This document shows positions 63,504-64,000 of a stretch of 64,000 nucleotides of DNA, in pieces. The stretch is from Lutibacter sp. GTDB taxonomy: Bacteria > Bacteroidota > Bacteroidia > Flavobacteriales > Flavobacteriaceae. The position numbers and the translations under genes were made by a program. The notes below the pieces were generated by a model that saw only the letters and a program-made list of their open reading frames with translations, did not search any database and was not told where the DNA came from. The stretch is taken from NCBI RefSeq assembly GCF_013041805.1, contig NZ_JABDRI010000074.1:38600-102599 (forward strand), written 5' to 3'. Within the stretch, counting starts at the first letter, position 1; every line of letters begins with the position of its first letter.

Positions 63504-64000
63504 ATGCAAAAAATAATAGATCGCTTTGTAAAGTATATCACTGTTGATACACAATCAGACCCAAATAACCCTGATTTTCCAAGTACTCAAAAACAGTGGG
63601 ATTTAGCAAAAATTTTGGTGGACGAATTAAACGAAATAGGAATGACTGATGTAACAATTGATGATAATTGTTATGTGATGGCTACGCTTCCTTCAAACGT
63701 TGATTTTGAAGTGCCTACTATTGGTTTTATTTCCCATATAGATACTAGTCCAGATTATACAGGAACAAATGTTAAACCTCAGTTTCATCCAAATTATGAC
63801 GGAAAAGATATTGTTTTAAATAAAGAAGAAAATATAGTTTTATCACCAAGTTATTTTGATGATTTATTGCTGTATAAAGGACAAACATTAATAACTACTG
63901 ATGGTACCACTCTGTTAGGCGCAGATGATAAAGCAGGAATTACTGAAATAGTTTCGGCTATGGAATATTTAATTAAACATCCAGAAATTAAACACGGTAA
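63504..64000 (+). CDS. pepT: Peptidase T (tripeptide aminopeptidase), N-terminal part
   Basis: The frame starts at ATG 63504 ([20 protein letters not shown]) and is cut by the right window edge after 165 codons. It shows the M20-family PepT motifs [14 protein letters not shown] (zinc ligand His and Asp) and [11 protein letters not shown] (second zinc site). The enzyme removes N-terminal residues from tripeptides in the cytoplasm. The C-terminal part and further metal ligands lie outside the window. Confidence 0.93.
   Translation, partial: MQKIIDRFVKYITVDTQSDPNNPDFPSTQKQWDLAKILVDELNEIGMTDVTIDDNCYVMATLPSNVDFEVPTIGFISHIDTSPDYTGTNVKPQFHPNYDGKDIVLNKEENIVLSPSYFDDLLLYKGQTLITTDGTTLLGADDKAGITEIVSAMEYLIKHPEIKHG

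Overview
The window looks like a chromosomal segment of a marine-type Bacteroidota bacterium, most likely a member of the Flavobacteriaceae. It is strongly AT-rich and its promoters carry the Bacteroidetes TTG / TAnnTTTG signature. Shine-Dalgarno sequences are weak or absent. The gene families are typical of the group: a CcoG/CcoH cbb3-oxidase module, tandem PPK2 kinases, VPS10/BNR secreted proteins, DUF4252 proteins behind an ECF sigma factor, a fused-E1 dehydrogenase and many LytS/LytTR and TolC-type systems. The genus cannot be fixed. No rRNA, tRNA, insertion sequence, phage gene or CRISPR array was recognised.

Layout. 1-3.6 kb: end of a cbb3 cytochrome oxidase assembly operon (ccoG, ccoH, a TauE/SafE-like membrane protein) running into two tandem polyphosphate kinases 2. 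3.8-7.7 kb: a DEAH helicase convergent with two tandem phosphofructokinase genes, the upstream one with its active site rewritten. 7.9-8.8 kb: an EamA exporter. 8.8-15.2 kb: the most unusual locus, bounded by two strong hairpins. It holds a 36-codon repeat microprotein (minus strand), a membrane TPR protein, a small membrane protein, a caspase-alpha/beta hydrolase-TPR fusion and a membrane-tethered TIR protein. A near-identical palindrome lies upstream of both the microprotein and the TIR gene. 15.3-28.5 kb: two large VPS10/BNR secreted proteins flanking a tetR-ABC-HlyD-TolC export operon, with a divergent MltF-type lytic transglycosylase.

28.5-32.2 kb: an atypical Nramp transporter and an SLC12-like cotransporter. 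33.3-39.6 kb: a six-gene operon of TolC, MacA, MacB ATPase, MacB permease, LytS kinase and LytTR regulator. 39.7-42.0 kb: an alginate-lyase-family and sugar isomerase pair behind a perfect FadR/GntR-style operator. 42.6-47.6 kb: methyltransferase, Bcr/CflA efflux pump, small zinc-ribbon-like protein, TSUP transporter, OmpA and lipocalin lipoproteins, and pseudouridine synthase. 47.9-54.6 kb: Hsp20, a Crp-type regulator with a degenerate receiver, a 2-oxo-acid dehydrogenase E1 fusion, an Lrp regulator, an M14 peptidase and an XRE regulator. 54.7-64 kb: M1 aminopeptidase, an ECF sigma / DUF4252 operon, S41 protease, patatin-like phospholipase, BNR lipoprotein, a small lipoprotein and the start of pepT.

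The best candidate for an undescribed system is 8.8-15.2 kb. TIR and caspase-like domains encoded together recall TIR-signal-activated caspase immunity (type IV Thoeris). Here both have extra domains, and they sit with a repeat peptide whose internal copies differ only at synonymous positions. The functional link is inference; the sequence features behind it are directly visible.
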